A program made the position numbers and the translations under genes. Shown here in pieces: positions 1-5,265 of a DNA stretch of 5,265 bases (positions within the stretch are counted from its first letter, which is position 1; each line of letters starts with the position of its first letter). Origin of the DNA: Candidatus Thorarchaeota archaeon. GTDB taxonomy: Archaea > Asgardarchaeota > Thorarchaeia > Thorarchaeales > Thorarchaeaceae. The notes below the pieces were generated by a model. The model did no database searches and had not been told where the DNA came from. It worked only from the letters and a program-made list of their open reading frames with translations. The DNA lies in NCBI GenBank assembly GCA_013138615.1, contig WTCK01000017.1, positions 1-5,265 on the forward strand, read 5' to 3'.

Positions 1-19
1 TTGTGCATGTGGCAATACC

Positions 20-1822
20 ATGAAGCCTCTGCTGCTGACATCTCTTATGCTAGTGCTTCTGATAGCGATTCCACTTCAATCACCAATGATGTCTGTCACC
101 GATGCAGAACGTCCGAATAGGCTGATACCATCAGACGACCAAATCTACGGAGTCGATGTATCAGAGGACATTTACAACGCAGTATCTGAGCAGTCGTACA
201 TTGACTTCATTATTGAGCTAACAGAGAACGGCTCTCGGTGGGTGAATGAAGGGCCGCCAATCGTCTATAGCGATGCGAACATCCGCGCAAGAGACTGGAT
301 TTCACAACAATTGGTTCAGCTTTCAGACGGCAGAATAACCGTTGAACTCATGGGAGAACACAACTCGGTCGTTGGACGATTGCCAGGATGGTTGGAGAGA
401 AGTGCCCCATGCCTAATGATAGGAGGTCATTACGATAGCGTTCCTGGGGCCCCAGGGGCTAATGATGACGGTACAGGCGTGGCTGCCACACTTGAGCTAG
501 CACGCATTTTGTCTGAGTATGAATTTCCTCTGGATATTTACTTCTGCGCATGGAACTCGGAAGAGAACGGACTGATTGGGAGCGGTGAGGTTGCCCAAAT
601 CTTCGCGGATGAGGGGATCGACATTCTGATGTACTACAACGTGGATATGCTTCTAGTGCAGAATCCAGCGGTGCCAGTCGATGAGCGTGTGCTAATGGTC
701 TACAATTCTGAATCGAGCACTACATACCATAATGGTCGATATTGGGCCGAGCTTGCAAGGATGATGAGCAACAATCTTGGACTCAACCTCATCAAGCCAT
801 TCTCGTCTTCCCACTTTCCGTTCTGGATGCAATCGGATCATTACTCATTCATCCGAGAAGGCTATGATCGTGCCATGTTCGCATTCGAATCAGGTTGGTC
901 AATTGATGATGCCTATCATCAACCCACAGATACCTGGGACAATCCCATGTACAATTACACACTAGCAAAGGACACTGTCGGCACCATTGGTGCAAGCATG
1001 GCATTCACCATGGCGAATGCATACGGTGAGCCAACCGAAATCTACTACAATTGTACACTTGAACCAAGCGCCACAAGAAGCTACTATTTTGTGCTCACCA
1101 TTGAAACTGATATTGGGGTTGAATGGTTTGGTAGCGATATCGCCGCTTCGTTATATGCGCCTAACGGATCTCTAATGGAAACTGGTGTGGCTATTGAAGA
1201 TGACCTCTTCATTACTCACGCCACTCAGAATGGGCTCTACACATTGGTGATGGAGAACACAGGTGGCCAGAACACCTTTTGTGAATTCAATGTCGGTTAC
1301 AACACAGACATAGATGGCGATGGAATGGTCGATAGCGAAGGGTATTGGTTTGACCAGATTCAATGGGAGCTAGACAATGATGGTGATGGACTTAGTAATG
1401 CACAAGAGATGCTCATCGGAACCGACAGGTGGAACGCCGACTCAGACGGAGACGGAATGAGAGACGGGTGGGAGCACGACAACGGACTCAATCCTCTTGT
1501 GGATGATTCTTCCGAAGACCCCGACCTCGACGGCCTTGCCAACATCTTTGAGTACGGGAATGGCACTCTGCCTCACAACAATGATACCGACGCAGATCTT
1601 CTGCCGGATGGCTGGGAAACAGATCACGGTCTTAACCCATTGGTGGATGATGCGAACTTAGATCCAGATGGCGACTTTCGGACGAACCTGCAGGAATATC
1701 AGATGGGCAGCGACCCGAATATATCTGACCTTGATTTAGTCACACCTATAGCATTGTTCGGAACAACAACTGTGCTGGTAGTGCTAGGTGGGATTCTAGT
1801 GAAGAAAAGGCGCTCCTCGTAG
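20..1822 (+). CDS. Secreted, membrane-anchored M28-family zinc peptidase with calcium-binding repeats
   Basis: This is a predicted extracellular aminopeptidase-like zinc hydrolase of 600 aa. Residues 1-20 form a signal peptide (Lys2 then a Leu/Ile-rich core). The catalytic domain spans about 55-335. The M28 two-zinc ligands are visible: His137 (GGHYDS), Asp149 (ANDDGTG), Glu181/Glu182 (catalytic base and ligand, SEENG), Asp209 (YNVDM) and His300 (YHQPTDT). His137 and Asp149 are 12 residues apart, as in Streptomyces aminopeptidase. Residues about 338-428 look like a beta-sandwich (PPC-like) domain with Cys345 and Cys421. Six DxDxDG-type acidic segments lie in 430-559. A hydrophobic helix at about 573-594 followed by KKRRSS should anchor the C-terminus in the membrane. 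Seven N-x-S/T sequons (N70, N312, N344, N382, N514, N521, N567) fit a cell-surface glycoprotein. ATG at 20 is chosen because the signal peptide begins there. The frame is open upstream to the window edge and no clear SD is seen in the 19 visible bases. Substrate is unknown; it could be an aminopeptidase or a carboxypeptidase-like M28 member. Confidence 0.9.
   Translation: MKPLLLTSLMLVLLIAIPLQSPMMSVTDAERPNRLIPSDDQIYGVDVSEDIYNAVSEQSYIDFIIELTENGSRWVNEGPPIVYSDANIRARDWISQQLVQLSDGRITVELMGEHNSVVGRLPGWLERSAPCLMIGGHYDSVPGAPGANDDGTGVAATLELARILSEYEFPLDIYFCAWNSEENGLIGSGEVAQIFADEGIDILMYYNVDMLLVQNPAVPVDERVLMVYNSESSTTYHNGRYWAELARMMSNNLGLNLIKPFSSSHFPFWMQSDHYSFIREGYDRAMFAFESGWSIDDAYHQPTDTWDNPMYNYTLAKDTVGTIGASMAFTMANAYGEPTEIYYNCTLEPSATRSYYFVLTIETDIGVEWFGSDIAASLYAPNGSLMETGVAIEDDLFITHATQNGLYTLVMENTGGQNTFCEFNVGYNTDIDGDGMVDSEGYWFDQIQWELDNDGDGLSNAQEMLIGTDRWNADSDGDGMRDGWEHDNGLNPLVDDSSEDPDLDGLANIFEYGNGTLPHNNDTDADLLPDGWETDHGLNPLVDDANLDPDGDFRTNLQEYQMGSDPNISDLDLVTPIALFGTTTVLVVLGGILVKKRRSS
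1307..1696 (+). other. Calcium-binding DxDxDG repeat region within the peptidase
   Basis: This segment codes for residues 430-559 of the peptidase. It holds six thrombospondin-type-3 or dockerin-like acidic loops, starting near residues 430, 452, 474, 500, 522 and 548. The first three keep the full D-x-D-G-D-G pattern. The fourth is DPDLDG, the fifth DTDADL and the sixth DPDGDF, so glycine and aspartate positions are lost toward the membrane side. Such loops usually bind calcium and stiffen a stalk. The role as a stalk that holds the catalytic domain away from the membrane is inferred from its position between that domain and the C-terminal helix. Confidence 0.8.
1439..1720 (+). repeat. Tandem 48-residue internal protein repeat
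   Basis: Two copies lie in tandem: residues 474-519 (1439-1576) and 522-567 (1583-1720), with a 48-residue (144-base) period. Both follow the plan D-acidic loop, DGWE, x-D-x-GLNPLVDD, second acidic loop, then an FEY or QEY motif and a turn with Pro-His-Asn or Asp-Pro-Asn. The block at 482-502 and its partner at 530-550 match at most positions. The protein match is stronger than the DNA match, which suggests an old duplication kept by selection on the protein. Confidence 0.85.
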
Positions 1823-1828
1823 TTGACA

Positions 1829-2734
1829 CTACGCAAGCGTCTTCATCAATAGATCCCAGCGATACTGGATGTAGTCTTCCAGCTCCTGAATCTTCGCATC
1901 CTGACGCTCCGGCCTGAACAGATGTGAGAACCGACCCTGCATCTTTAGGAACTCCTCAATCGGCTTTCTCTTCTCGGGATCTTGGAAGCGTTTGCTCTGG
2001 CGTCCCAAAGTGAACTCAGTTCCAATACGTTCCCACTGAATCCAGTAACCTGTTTCCACCGCGAGCTTGCCGAGCTCCACGCCTTTCTCAACTGGGTAGT
2101 TCCAAGCTTGCGGACAAGGCAAAAATATGTGAATGAACTTCGGACCGCGAATCTCTTTGGCTTTCATGAACTTATCGTAGAGATCACGGGGATAAGCCGT
2201 GTTAGCGGTTGCTTGGTAGACAGGCTCATGCATTGCGACAATGAAGTCCAGCAGTTTCTCTGGCTCTTTCTTCCCGAGCCATGTGGTCGTGGTCTTCGCA
2301 TGAAGAGGTGTGCCACCTGATCGCTGTGTACCGGTGTTGCTATACACTTGATTGTTGTAACAAACGTACAGGAAGTCTGTTCTACGCTCGAATGCGCCGC
2401 TAAGGGCTTGCAGACCGATGTCGAAGGTGCCGCCATCGCCAGCCCAGACCATAACCATAGTGTCATCTTTGCCTTTCGCTGCAAGTGCGGCTCGCACTCC
2501 CGAAGCCGTTGCTGCCGCTGCAGGGAATGCAGTATTGAGAACAGGTATTCCGAGACCACTCTTGGGCCATAGACCCTGCACAACACTGGTGCAACAAGCT
2601 GGTACAACCTGAATCACGTTCCCTTCAAGCGCTTTGTGCGCATGGCGTAGTGCCACCATGTCTTGACAACCGGCGCATGCCGCGTTCCCCTTCAGCACGT
2701 ACTCCTTGAGAGGCATATCTTTCGTTGCTACCAT
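1829..2734 (-). CDS. porB: 2-oxoacid (pyruvate-type) ferredoxin oxidoreductase, beta subunit
   Basis: This 301-aa subunit carries thiamine diphosphate and one [4Fe-4S] cluster, and with the alpha subunit forms the active site that decarboxylates a 2-oxoacid in the cytoplasm. The TPP motif is GDGG at residues 99-102, ending in NN at 127-128, followed by the family block YSNTGTQRSGGTPLHAKTTTT. The four cluster cysteines are most likely Cys20 and Cys23 (ACAGC), Cys48 (ACCTS) and Cys207 (LPCPQAW). Cys47 sits next to Cys48 where many relatives have glycine. Length is normal for separate beta subunits. I prefer ATG at 2734 over GTG at 2743, because GAGGTGAT (2746-2739) lies four bases before the ATG and would itself contain the GTG. 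The gene is last in the delta-alpha-beta operon. Pyruvate is the default substrate by similarity; 2-oxoisovalerate or another 2-oxoacid cannot be excluded, so the symbol is provisional. Confidence 0.93.
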   Translation of the reverse strand: MVATKDMPLKEYVLKGNAACAGCQDMVALRHAHKALEGNVIQVVPACCTSVVQGLWPKSGLGIPVLNTAFPAAAATASGVRAALAAKGKDDTMVMVWAGDGGTFDIGLQALSGAFERRTDFLYVCYNNQVYSNTGTQRSGGTPLHAKTTTTWLGKKEPEKLLDFIVAMHEPVYQATANTAYPRDLYDKFMKAKEIRGPKFIHIFLPCPQAWNYPVEKGVELGKLAVETGYWIQWERIGTEFTLGRQSKRFQDPEKRKPIEEFLKMQGRFSHLFRPERQDAKIQELEDYIQYRWDLLMKTLA

Positions 2735-2738
2735 TGTA

Positions 2739-2746
2739 ATCACCTC
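2739..2746 (-). promoter_or_regulatory. Ribosome binding site of the OFOR beta gene (decides the start)
   Basis: On the minus strand the bases read GAGGTGAT, a full match to eight bases of the archaeal anti-SD partner AGGAGGTGAT, four bases before ATG at 2734. It contains the TGA stop of the alpha gene (2742-2740), so ribosomes ending alpha sit on the site for beta. This suggests translational coupling and argues against the GTG start at 2743. Confidence 0.8.
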
Positions 2747-3915
2747 AGGTCATGCCAGGTCTCTTCAGAACCCGTTTCTCCGTTCTCCACAGCTTTTACG
2801 GTATCAAGAATCACTTCTTTGATGTCAAGCACCGTCATGTCACGACCGCCGAGCCCACCAATGTAGCTCTTGATGATTGGACGATGCTTGGTATTGTACA
2901 TCGTGGCCCGAATGTCACTTGCCACAGGACCACCATAACCGTATGAAACAGAACGATCAAGGGAGGCAAATCCCTTCACACGGCTGCCAAGCTCCCTGAT
3001 TCTGTCAACTGGGAATGGGCGAATCATTCTCATTCGAGCATTACCCACCTTGTAACCCTCCTCACGAAGTTCGTCAATCGCATCCTTGGCTTCTGCTGCG
3101 ACTGAACCCTGAGAAGTGAACACAACTTCTGCGTCATCACACTTGTAGCAGTCAATAGGACCACCGAAGTACTTCCCGAAGAGTTTCTTGTATTCGCGTT
3201 CAATCTCTTCATACACCTTCATTGCGTTGTGAGTCCCTTCATGCATTGCGTACCTGAATTCCATGTAATGCTCTGGAAACACGATGTTACCATGTGAAAC
3301 AGGGTTCTCTGGGTCCATTACCCAATGTGGTGGCTTGTACGGAGGCAGGAACTTGTCAACTTCCTCCGGCTCGAGATAATCGTAAGTGGATAGAGTGTGA
3401 CTGAGCACAAAGCCATCGGCATTGATCATAACAGGCATCAAAACCCGCTCATCCTCTGCCAGTTTGAAAGCTTGGATAAGAGTGTGATAGAACTCATCCA
3501 CGCTTGAAACGTAGAACTGTATCCAGCCCGTTGTAGCCTTGGACATGGAATCATCATGTGTGACGTGGATGTTCCAGCTAGGCGATACGGACCGGTTGAT
3601 GTTGGCTAAAACAATAGGAAGCCTTGCTGCTGCGGCCCAATGCAGACCTTCATCCATTAATAGCAGACCGTTGGATGATGTTGCGGTGAAGGTTCTCGCG
3701 CCTGTGGAACTGGCGCCTATGCATGCGAACATGGCTGAGTGCTCCGACTCAACGCGGATGAACTGTCCGGGCCATTGGCCGGTTTCATTCAGCAGAGCAA
3801 TCTGTTCTGGCACGGTTGTTGCAGGTGTAATCGGGTACGCTGGGACAACCTCGACGCGCGCAGACATCACGGCACGAGCCGCTGCGTAGTTGGCACTCAT
3901 GAGCTCTGTCTTCAT
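2740..3915 (-). CDS. porA: 2-oxoacid (pyruvate-type) ferredoxin oxidoreductase, alpha subunit
   Basis: This 391-aa subunit pairs with beta to make the thiamine-dependent catalytic core. Domain I (about 5-240) has the family signatures: YPITP (27-31), the VESEHSAM segment (55-62), GASSTGAR (67-74) with TATSSNGLLLM (77-87), NIHVTHDDS (115-123) and GWIQFYVSS (130-138). Domain II (about 258-370) has SQGSVAAEAKDAIDELREEGYKVG, then RPFP (299-302) and SYGYGGPVASDIR (324-336). The length matches a separate alpha subunit; there is no N-terminal gamma domain as in the fused Sulfolobus-type enzyme. A Cys256-x2-Cys259 pair lies in the linker before domain II and is not something I know as a family hallmark. 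ATG at 3915 overlaps the delta stop in ATGA and has a strong SD. Substrate choice between pyruvate and branched-chain 2-oxoacids cannot be read from the sequence. Confidence 0.95.
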   Translation of the reverse strand: MKTELMSANYAAARAVMSARVEVVPAYPITPATTVPEQIALLNETGQWPGQFIRVESEHSAMFACIGASSTGARTFTATSSNGLLLMDEGLHWAAAARLPIVLANINRSVSPSWNIHVTHDDSMSKATTGWIQFYVSSVDEFYHTLIQAFKLAEDERVLMPVMINADGFVLSHTLSTYDYLEPEEVDKFLPPYKPPHWVMDPENPVSHGNIVFPEHYMEFRYAMHEGTHNAMKVYEEIEREYKKLFGKYFGGPIDCYKCDDAEVVFTSQGSVAAEAKDAIDELREEGYKVGNARMRMIRPFPVDRIRELGSRVKGFASLDRSVSYGYGGPVASDIRATMYNTKHRPIIKSYIGGLGGRDMTVLDIKEVILDTVKAVENGETGSEETWHDLR

Positions 3916-4226
3916 GCAGATTCCTCCTCATCAAAGCCTTCTCGAATCATGGCGATGCATTTCTTCGGGCACACTTCAGCACAGCACCCACAACCTTTGC
4001 AATAATCAAGATCTATGTGCGGAGTGCCATCCTCATCCAATGAAATGACGGCTTCGGGACAATGTAGCCAACACGTTCTGCATCGGCTGCATTCATCATA
4101 GTCAATCTTTGGCGTGAATGTTCGCCAACTGCCAGTCTTGCCGGTTGCACCAATAACTGGTTTAGAGTAAGAAGTCGCGGGCCAGTCAGCTCTGGATTTT
4201 GGATCGATATTGACCTCATTTACCAA
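3912..4226 (-). CDS. porD: 2-oxoacid ferredoxin oxidoreductase, delta subunit (two [4Fe-4S] ferredoxin)
   Basis: This 104-aa protein carries electrons from the catalytic core to ferredoxin. Two classic C-x2-C-x2-C-x3-C-P motifs are complete: Cys46, 49, 52, 56 (CSRCRTCWLHCP) and Cys76, 79, 82, 86 (CKGCGCCAEVCP), with an extra Cys90. The GKTGSWRTFTPKID segment (29-42) before the first cluster is the delta-subunit hallmark. No ATG or GTG lies in frame between the upstream TAG (4295-4293) and the motifs. TTG at 4226 is the best start, with GGAAGTG seven bases before it; CTG at 4229 is also in frame. The gene is first in the operon; alpha follows with a 4-base overlap. No gamma gene precedes it, unlike many archaeal gamma-delta-alpha-beta clusters. 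Function is sure, the exact N-terminus less so. Confidence 0.92.
   Translation of the reverse strand: MVNEVNIDPKSRADWPATSYSKPVIGATGKTGSWRTFTPKIDYDECSRCRTCWLHCPEAVISLDEDGTPHIDLDYCKGCGCCAEVCPKKCIAMIREGFDEEESA
3923..3929 (-). promoter_or_regulatory. Ribosome binding site of the OFOR alpha gene
   Basis: GAGGAGG on the minus strand lies seven bases before the ATG at 3915. It is inside the last codons of the delta gene, where it encodes part of the acidic tail (DEEESA). Together with the ATGA overlap it points to co-translation of delta and alpha. Confidence 0.8.
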
Positions 4227-4233
4227 CAGGGTA

Positions 4234-4240
4234 CACTTCC
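4234..4240 (-). promoter_or_regulatory. Probable ribosome binding site of the OFOR delta gene
   Basis: GGAAGTG on the minus strand differs at one base from GGAGGTG and lies seven bases before the TTG at 4226. It is the main support for this non-ATG start. Confidence 0.5.
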
Positions 4241-4253
4241 ATGGAGGGGGCTG

Positions 4254-4269
4254 CTTCGCGAAGACTTCG
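4254..4269. promoter_or_regulatory. Overlapping inverted repeats, possible operator
   Basis: CTTCGCGAAG (4254-4263) is a perfect 10-bp palindrome. It overlaps a second inverted repeat, CGAAG-A-CTTCG (4259-4269), so the unit CTTCG appears in alternating orientation three times. It lies just downstream of the TATA-like patch, where the OFOR transcript would be expected to start, a usual place for a repressor site. Binding by a regulator is inference; a small RNA hairpin in the leader is the alternative. Confidence 0.35.
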
Positions 4270-4324
4270 GCGGAGATATTAACTGTTACGTTCTAGACTC
4301 AAAGGACTTACAATGGTGAAGCTT

Positions 4325-4331
4325 GAGGGAT
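4325..4331 (+). promoter_or_regulatory. Ribosome binding site of the amidase (decides a TTG start)
   Basis: GAGGGAT, close to GAGGTGAT, lies four bases before TTG at 4336. The frame has a TGA stop at 4324-4326 and no ATG or GTG before the first conserved strand, so this site and the TTG define the start. Confidence 0.65.
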
Positions 4332-4335
4332 TGCA

Positions 4336-5139
4336 TTGAGATTTACAGTCACACTTGTCCAGATGCCCTGCTTTGAAGGTGACCGTCAGAAGAACTTCGC
4401 GTTCGTCAGGCATCTTCTGAAAGGACCAAGCACACCTGAAGGTCCGGAGTTCATTCTGCTGCCAGAACTCTTCGCAATTGGACTCAGACATGAAGATTAC
4501 AATGAACATGGACCTGGCATCCCTGGTCCCACAAGTGAGTTTCTTGCAGAGCTGGCTGAGGAACGAGGTGCATTTGTGATTGCAACAGGCATCGAGGAGA
4601 ATGACTCAAAGTACTACAACACACTAGCCATGGCGACTGATACCGGTAAGATTCTCGGCACCTATAGAAAGATCCATCCATTCCAAGAAGAAAAAGATGT
4701 ATTCAAGGGTGGTGACGAAATGGTAATGTTCGACATTGACGGCTTGAACGTGGGCGTTCAGATTTGTTACGACATTCGGTTCCCAGAGGTGACAAGACGA
4801 CTTGCGCTGGAGGGTGCACATCTCGTTCTCATTCCAGCTGCATTTCCGGACCCAAGGAGCGCTCACTGGGACACGTTGGTCATGGCTCGTGCAATCGAGA
4901 ACCAGCTTTATGTCGCCGCAACCAATAGGGTCGGGCCGGGGTTTGACGAAAGAACCTACTTTGGCCACAGTCAAATTGTTGACCCATGGGGACTGCGACT
5001 AAGTAGGATGACATCGGAGGCACAGGTCCTCACAACAACTTGCGACACAAGCGCAGTAGAGTCAGTCAGGAGTCAAATCACGTGTTACGCAGATAGGTCC
5101 CAGACAGGGTACGATAATGTCAAATGGTTCAAGCTTTAG
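4336..5139 (+). CDS. Nitrilase-superfamily carbon-nitrogen hydrolase, omega-amidase type
   Basis: This is a 267-aa cytoplasmic amidohydrolase. The catalytic triad of the superfamily is complete: Glu44 (LLPELF), Lys112 (YRKIHPF) and Cys144 (QICYDIRFPE). Other family blocks are GIEEND with YYNT (85-96), LIPAAFP (165-171), HWDTLVMARAIENQLYVAATN (177-197) and GHSQIVDPWG (210-219). The order and wording resemble NIT2/omega-amidases, which hydrolyse 2-oxoglutaramate or 2-oxosuccinamate to 2-oxoacid plus ammonia. Full length for the family, with nothing missing. TTG at 4336 is the start; the next Met (residue 10) would cut into the first beta strand. It is transcribed away from the OFOR operon, from a shared 109-bp gap. 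Subfamilies within nitrilases are hard to separate by eye, so other amide substrates (N-carbamoyl compounds, other omega-amides) remain possible. Confidence 0.9.
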   Translation: MRFTVTLVQMPCFEGDRQKNFAFVRHLLKGPSTPEGPEFILLPELFAIGLRHEDYNEHGPGIPGPTSEFLAELAEERGAFVIATGIEENDSKYYNTLAMATDTGKILGTYRKIHPFQEEKDVFKGGDEMVMFDIDGLNVGVQICYDIRFPEVTRRLALEGAHLVLIPAAFPDPRSAHWDTLVMARAIENQLYVAATNRVGPGFDERTYFGHSQIVDPWGLRLSRMTSEAQVLTTTCDTSAVESVRSQITCYADRSQTGYDNVKWFKL

Positions 5140-5150
5140 CAGCTTCTAGC
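5132..5150 (+). repeat. Short tandem near-repeat at the amidase stop
   Basis: AGCTTTAGC (5132-5140), which contains the TAG stop, is followed at once by AGCTTCTAGC (5141-5150), a copy with one extra base. It brings another TAG just downstream of the real stop. It may be a small slippage duplication. It is not T-rich, so it gives no support for an archaeal terminator. Confidence 0.4.
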
Positions 5151-5190
5151 ACAAGCATTAAGTGAGTCACGCCAATGAGATAACAAGTCC

Positions 5191-5196
5191 GGAGAG
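5191..5196 (+). promoter_or_regulatory. Probable ribosome binding site of the 3'-edge gene
   Basis: GGAGAG lies seven bases before ATG at 5204. It supports ATG as the start, though GTG at 5201 directly before it is in frame and possible. Confidence 0.5.
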
Positions 5197-5203
5197 CAAC
5201 GTG

Positions 5204-5265
5204 ATGAGTAAGACTCCATCTGACATAGCCAAACAAGTAGTGAAGGACTGGTTCTCAGCTGAAGG
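5204..5265 (+). CDS. 5' part of an unidentified gene, cut by the window end
   Basis: Twenty complete codons run open to the edge and begin MSKTPSDIAKQVVKDWFSAE. The start is ATG at 5204, preceded by GGAGAG; the GTG at 5201 would add one residue. The visible part is polar, looks like an amphipathic helix, and shows no signal peptide. It lies 64 bases after the amidase on the same strand with no clear terminator between them, so co-transcription is possible. I do not recognise the family and too little is present to assign a function. Confidence 0.55.
   Translation, partial: MSKTPSDIAKQVVKDWFSAE

Larger units (their letters stand above)
4227..4335. promoter_or_regulatory. Divergent promoter region between OFOR operon and amidase
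   Basis: This 109-bp gap must hold the promoters of both the minus-strand OFOR operon and the plus-strand amidase. The most AT-rich patch is GATATTAAC (4275-4283), read as GTTAATATC on the other strand. It is the best TATA-like candidate for either direction. About 25 bases away it would place transcription starts near 4252 (minus) and near 4305 (plus), leaving leaders of about 25-30 bases that fit the SD sites. The match to an archaeal TATA/BRE consensus is weak, so the exact box is a guess. Confidence 0.4.

Noticed and set aside
1982..2320. 112-codon plus-strand frame antisense to the beta gene.
   Set aside because: It reads like an antisense shadow with no recognisable domain and lies over a clearly conserved gene.
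2164..2607. 147-codon minus-strand frame inside the beta gene.
   Set aside because: It is a shifted frame of the beta gene with low-complexity, unconserved sequence and no SD; the beta frame has all family motifs.
2741..2743. GTG start for the OFOR beta gene, giving three more residues.
   Set aside because: The GTG is part of the GAGGTGAT ribosome binding site for the ATG at 2734.
3539..3889. 116-codon plus-strand frame antisense to the alpha gene.
   Set aside because: No motif, no SD support, and it lies fully over the conserved first domain of alpha.
4013..4219. Minus-strand frame of 68 codons starting at the ATG nearest the delta gene start.
   Set aside because: It overlaps the delta gene in another frame and shows no known motif, while the delta frame carries both complete ferredoxin motifs.
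4624..4974. 116-codon minus-strand frame antisense to the amidase.
   Set aside because: It covers the catalytic Lys and Cys region of the amidase in antisense and has no features of its own.
5140..5203. Possible terminator or promoter between the amidase and the last gene.
   Set aside because: No T-run, no stable hairpin and no convincing TATA box could be seen; only a short near-repeat and an SD site are supported.

Overview
The window looks archaeal. The grounds are a 2-oxoacid:ferredoxin oxidoreductase (OFOR) encoded as separate delta, alpha and beta genes in archaeal order, strong Shine-Dalgarno (SD) sites of the GGAGGTGAT type, TTG starts, and a secreted, C-terminally anchored protease with DxDxDG calcium repeats and many N-glycosylation sequons. 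Base composition is near 50% GC by eye. The style of the surface protein (DGWE...NGLNPLVDD repeats, C-terminal helix ending in KKRR) recalls Asgard archaea such as Thorarchaeota. That assignment is from memory and was not tested.

Layout. Bases 20-1822 (+) encode a secreted M28-family zinc peptidase with a beta-sandwich domain, calcium-binding repeats and a C-terminal membrane anchor. Six bases after its stop, the convergent OFOR operon ends. Read on the minus strand from 4226 down to 1829, this operon is delta (two [4Fe-4S] ferredoxin), alpha, beta (thiamine diphosphate binding). The genes are tightly packed: delta and alpha overlap in ATGA, and the SD of beta lies across the stop codon of alpha. 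A 109-bp divergent intergenic region (4227-4335) separates the operon from a plus-strand nitrilase-superfamily amidohydrolase of omega-amidase type (4336-5139). After a 64-bp gap, the first 20 codons of an unidentified plus-strand gene run off the end (5204-5265).

How the genes may work together. The OFOR converts a 2-oxoacid plus CoA to acyl-CoA, CO2 and reduced ferredoxin, or runs in reverse. The delta subunit passes electrons to ferredoxin. The gamma subunit that this four-subunit type needs is not encoded here, so it should be elsewhere and may be shared with another OFOR. The neighbouring amidase, if it is an omega-amidase, would release 2-oxoacids from their omega-amides, giving a plausible but unproven metabolic link. 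The peptidase acts outside the cell and appears to be a neighbour only by position.

I see no mobile element, CRISPR array, tRNA or rRNA, and no gene-free stretch over 300 bases. Nothing here supports a clearly new system. The most notable points are the gamma-less OFOR cluster, the TTG-started delta and amidase genes that share a palindrome-bearing divergent promoter region, and the modular surface peptidase.
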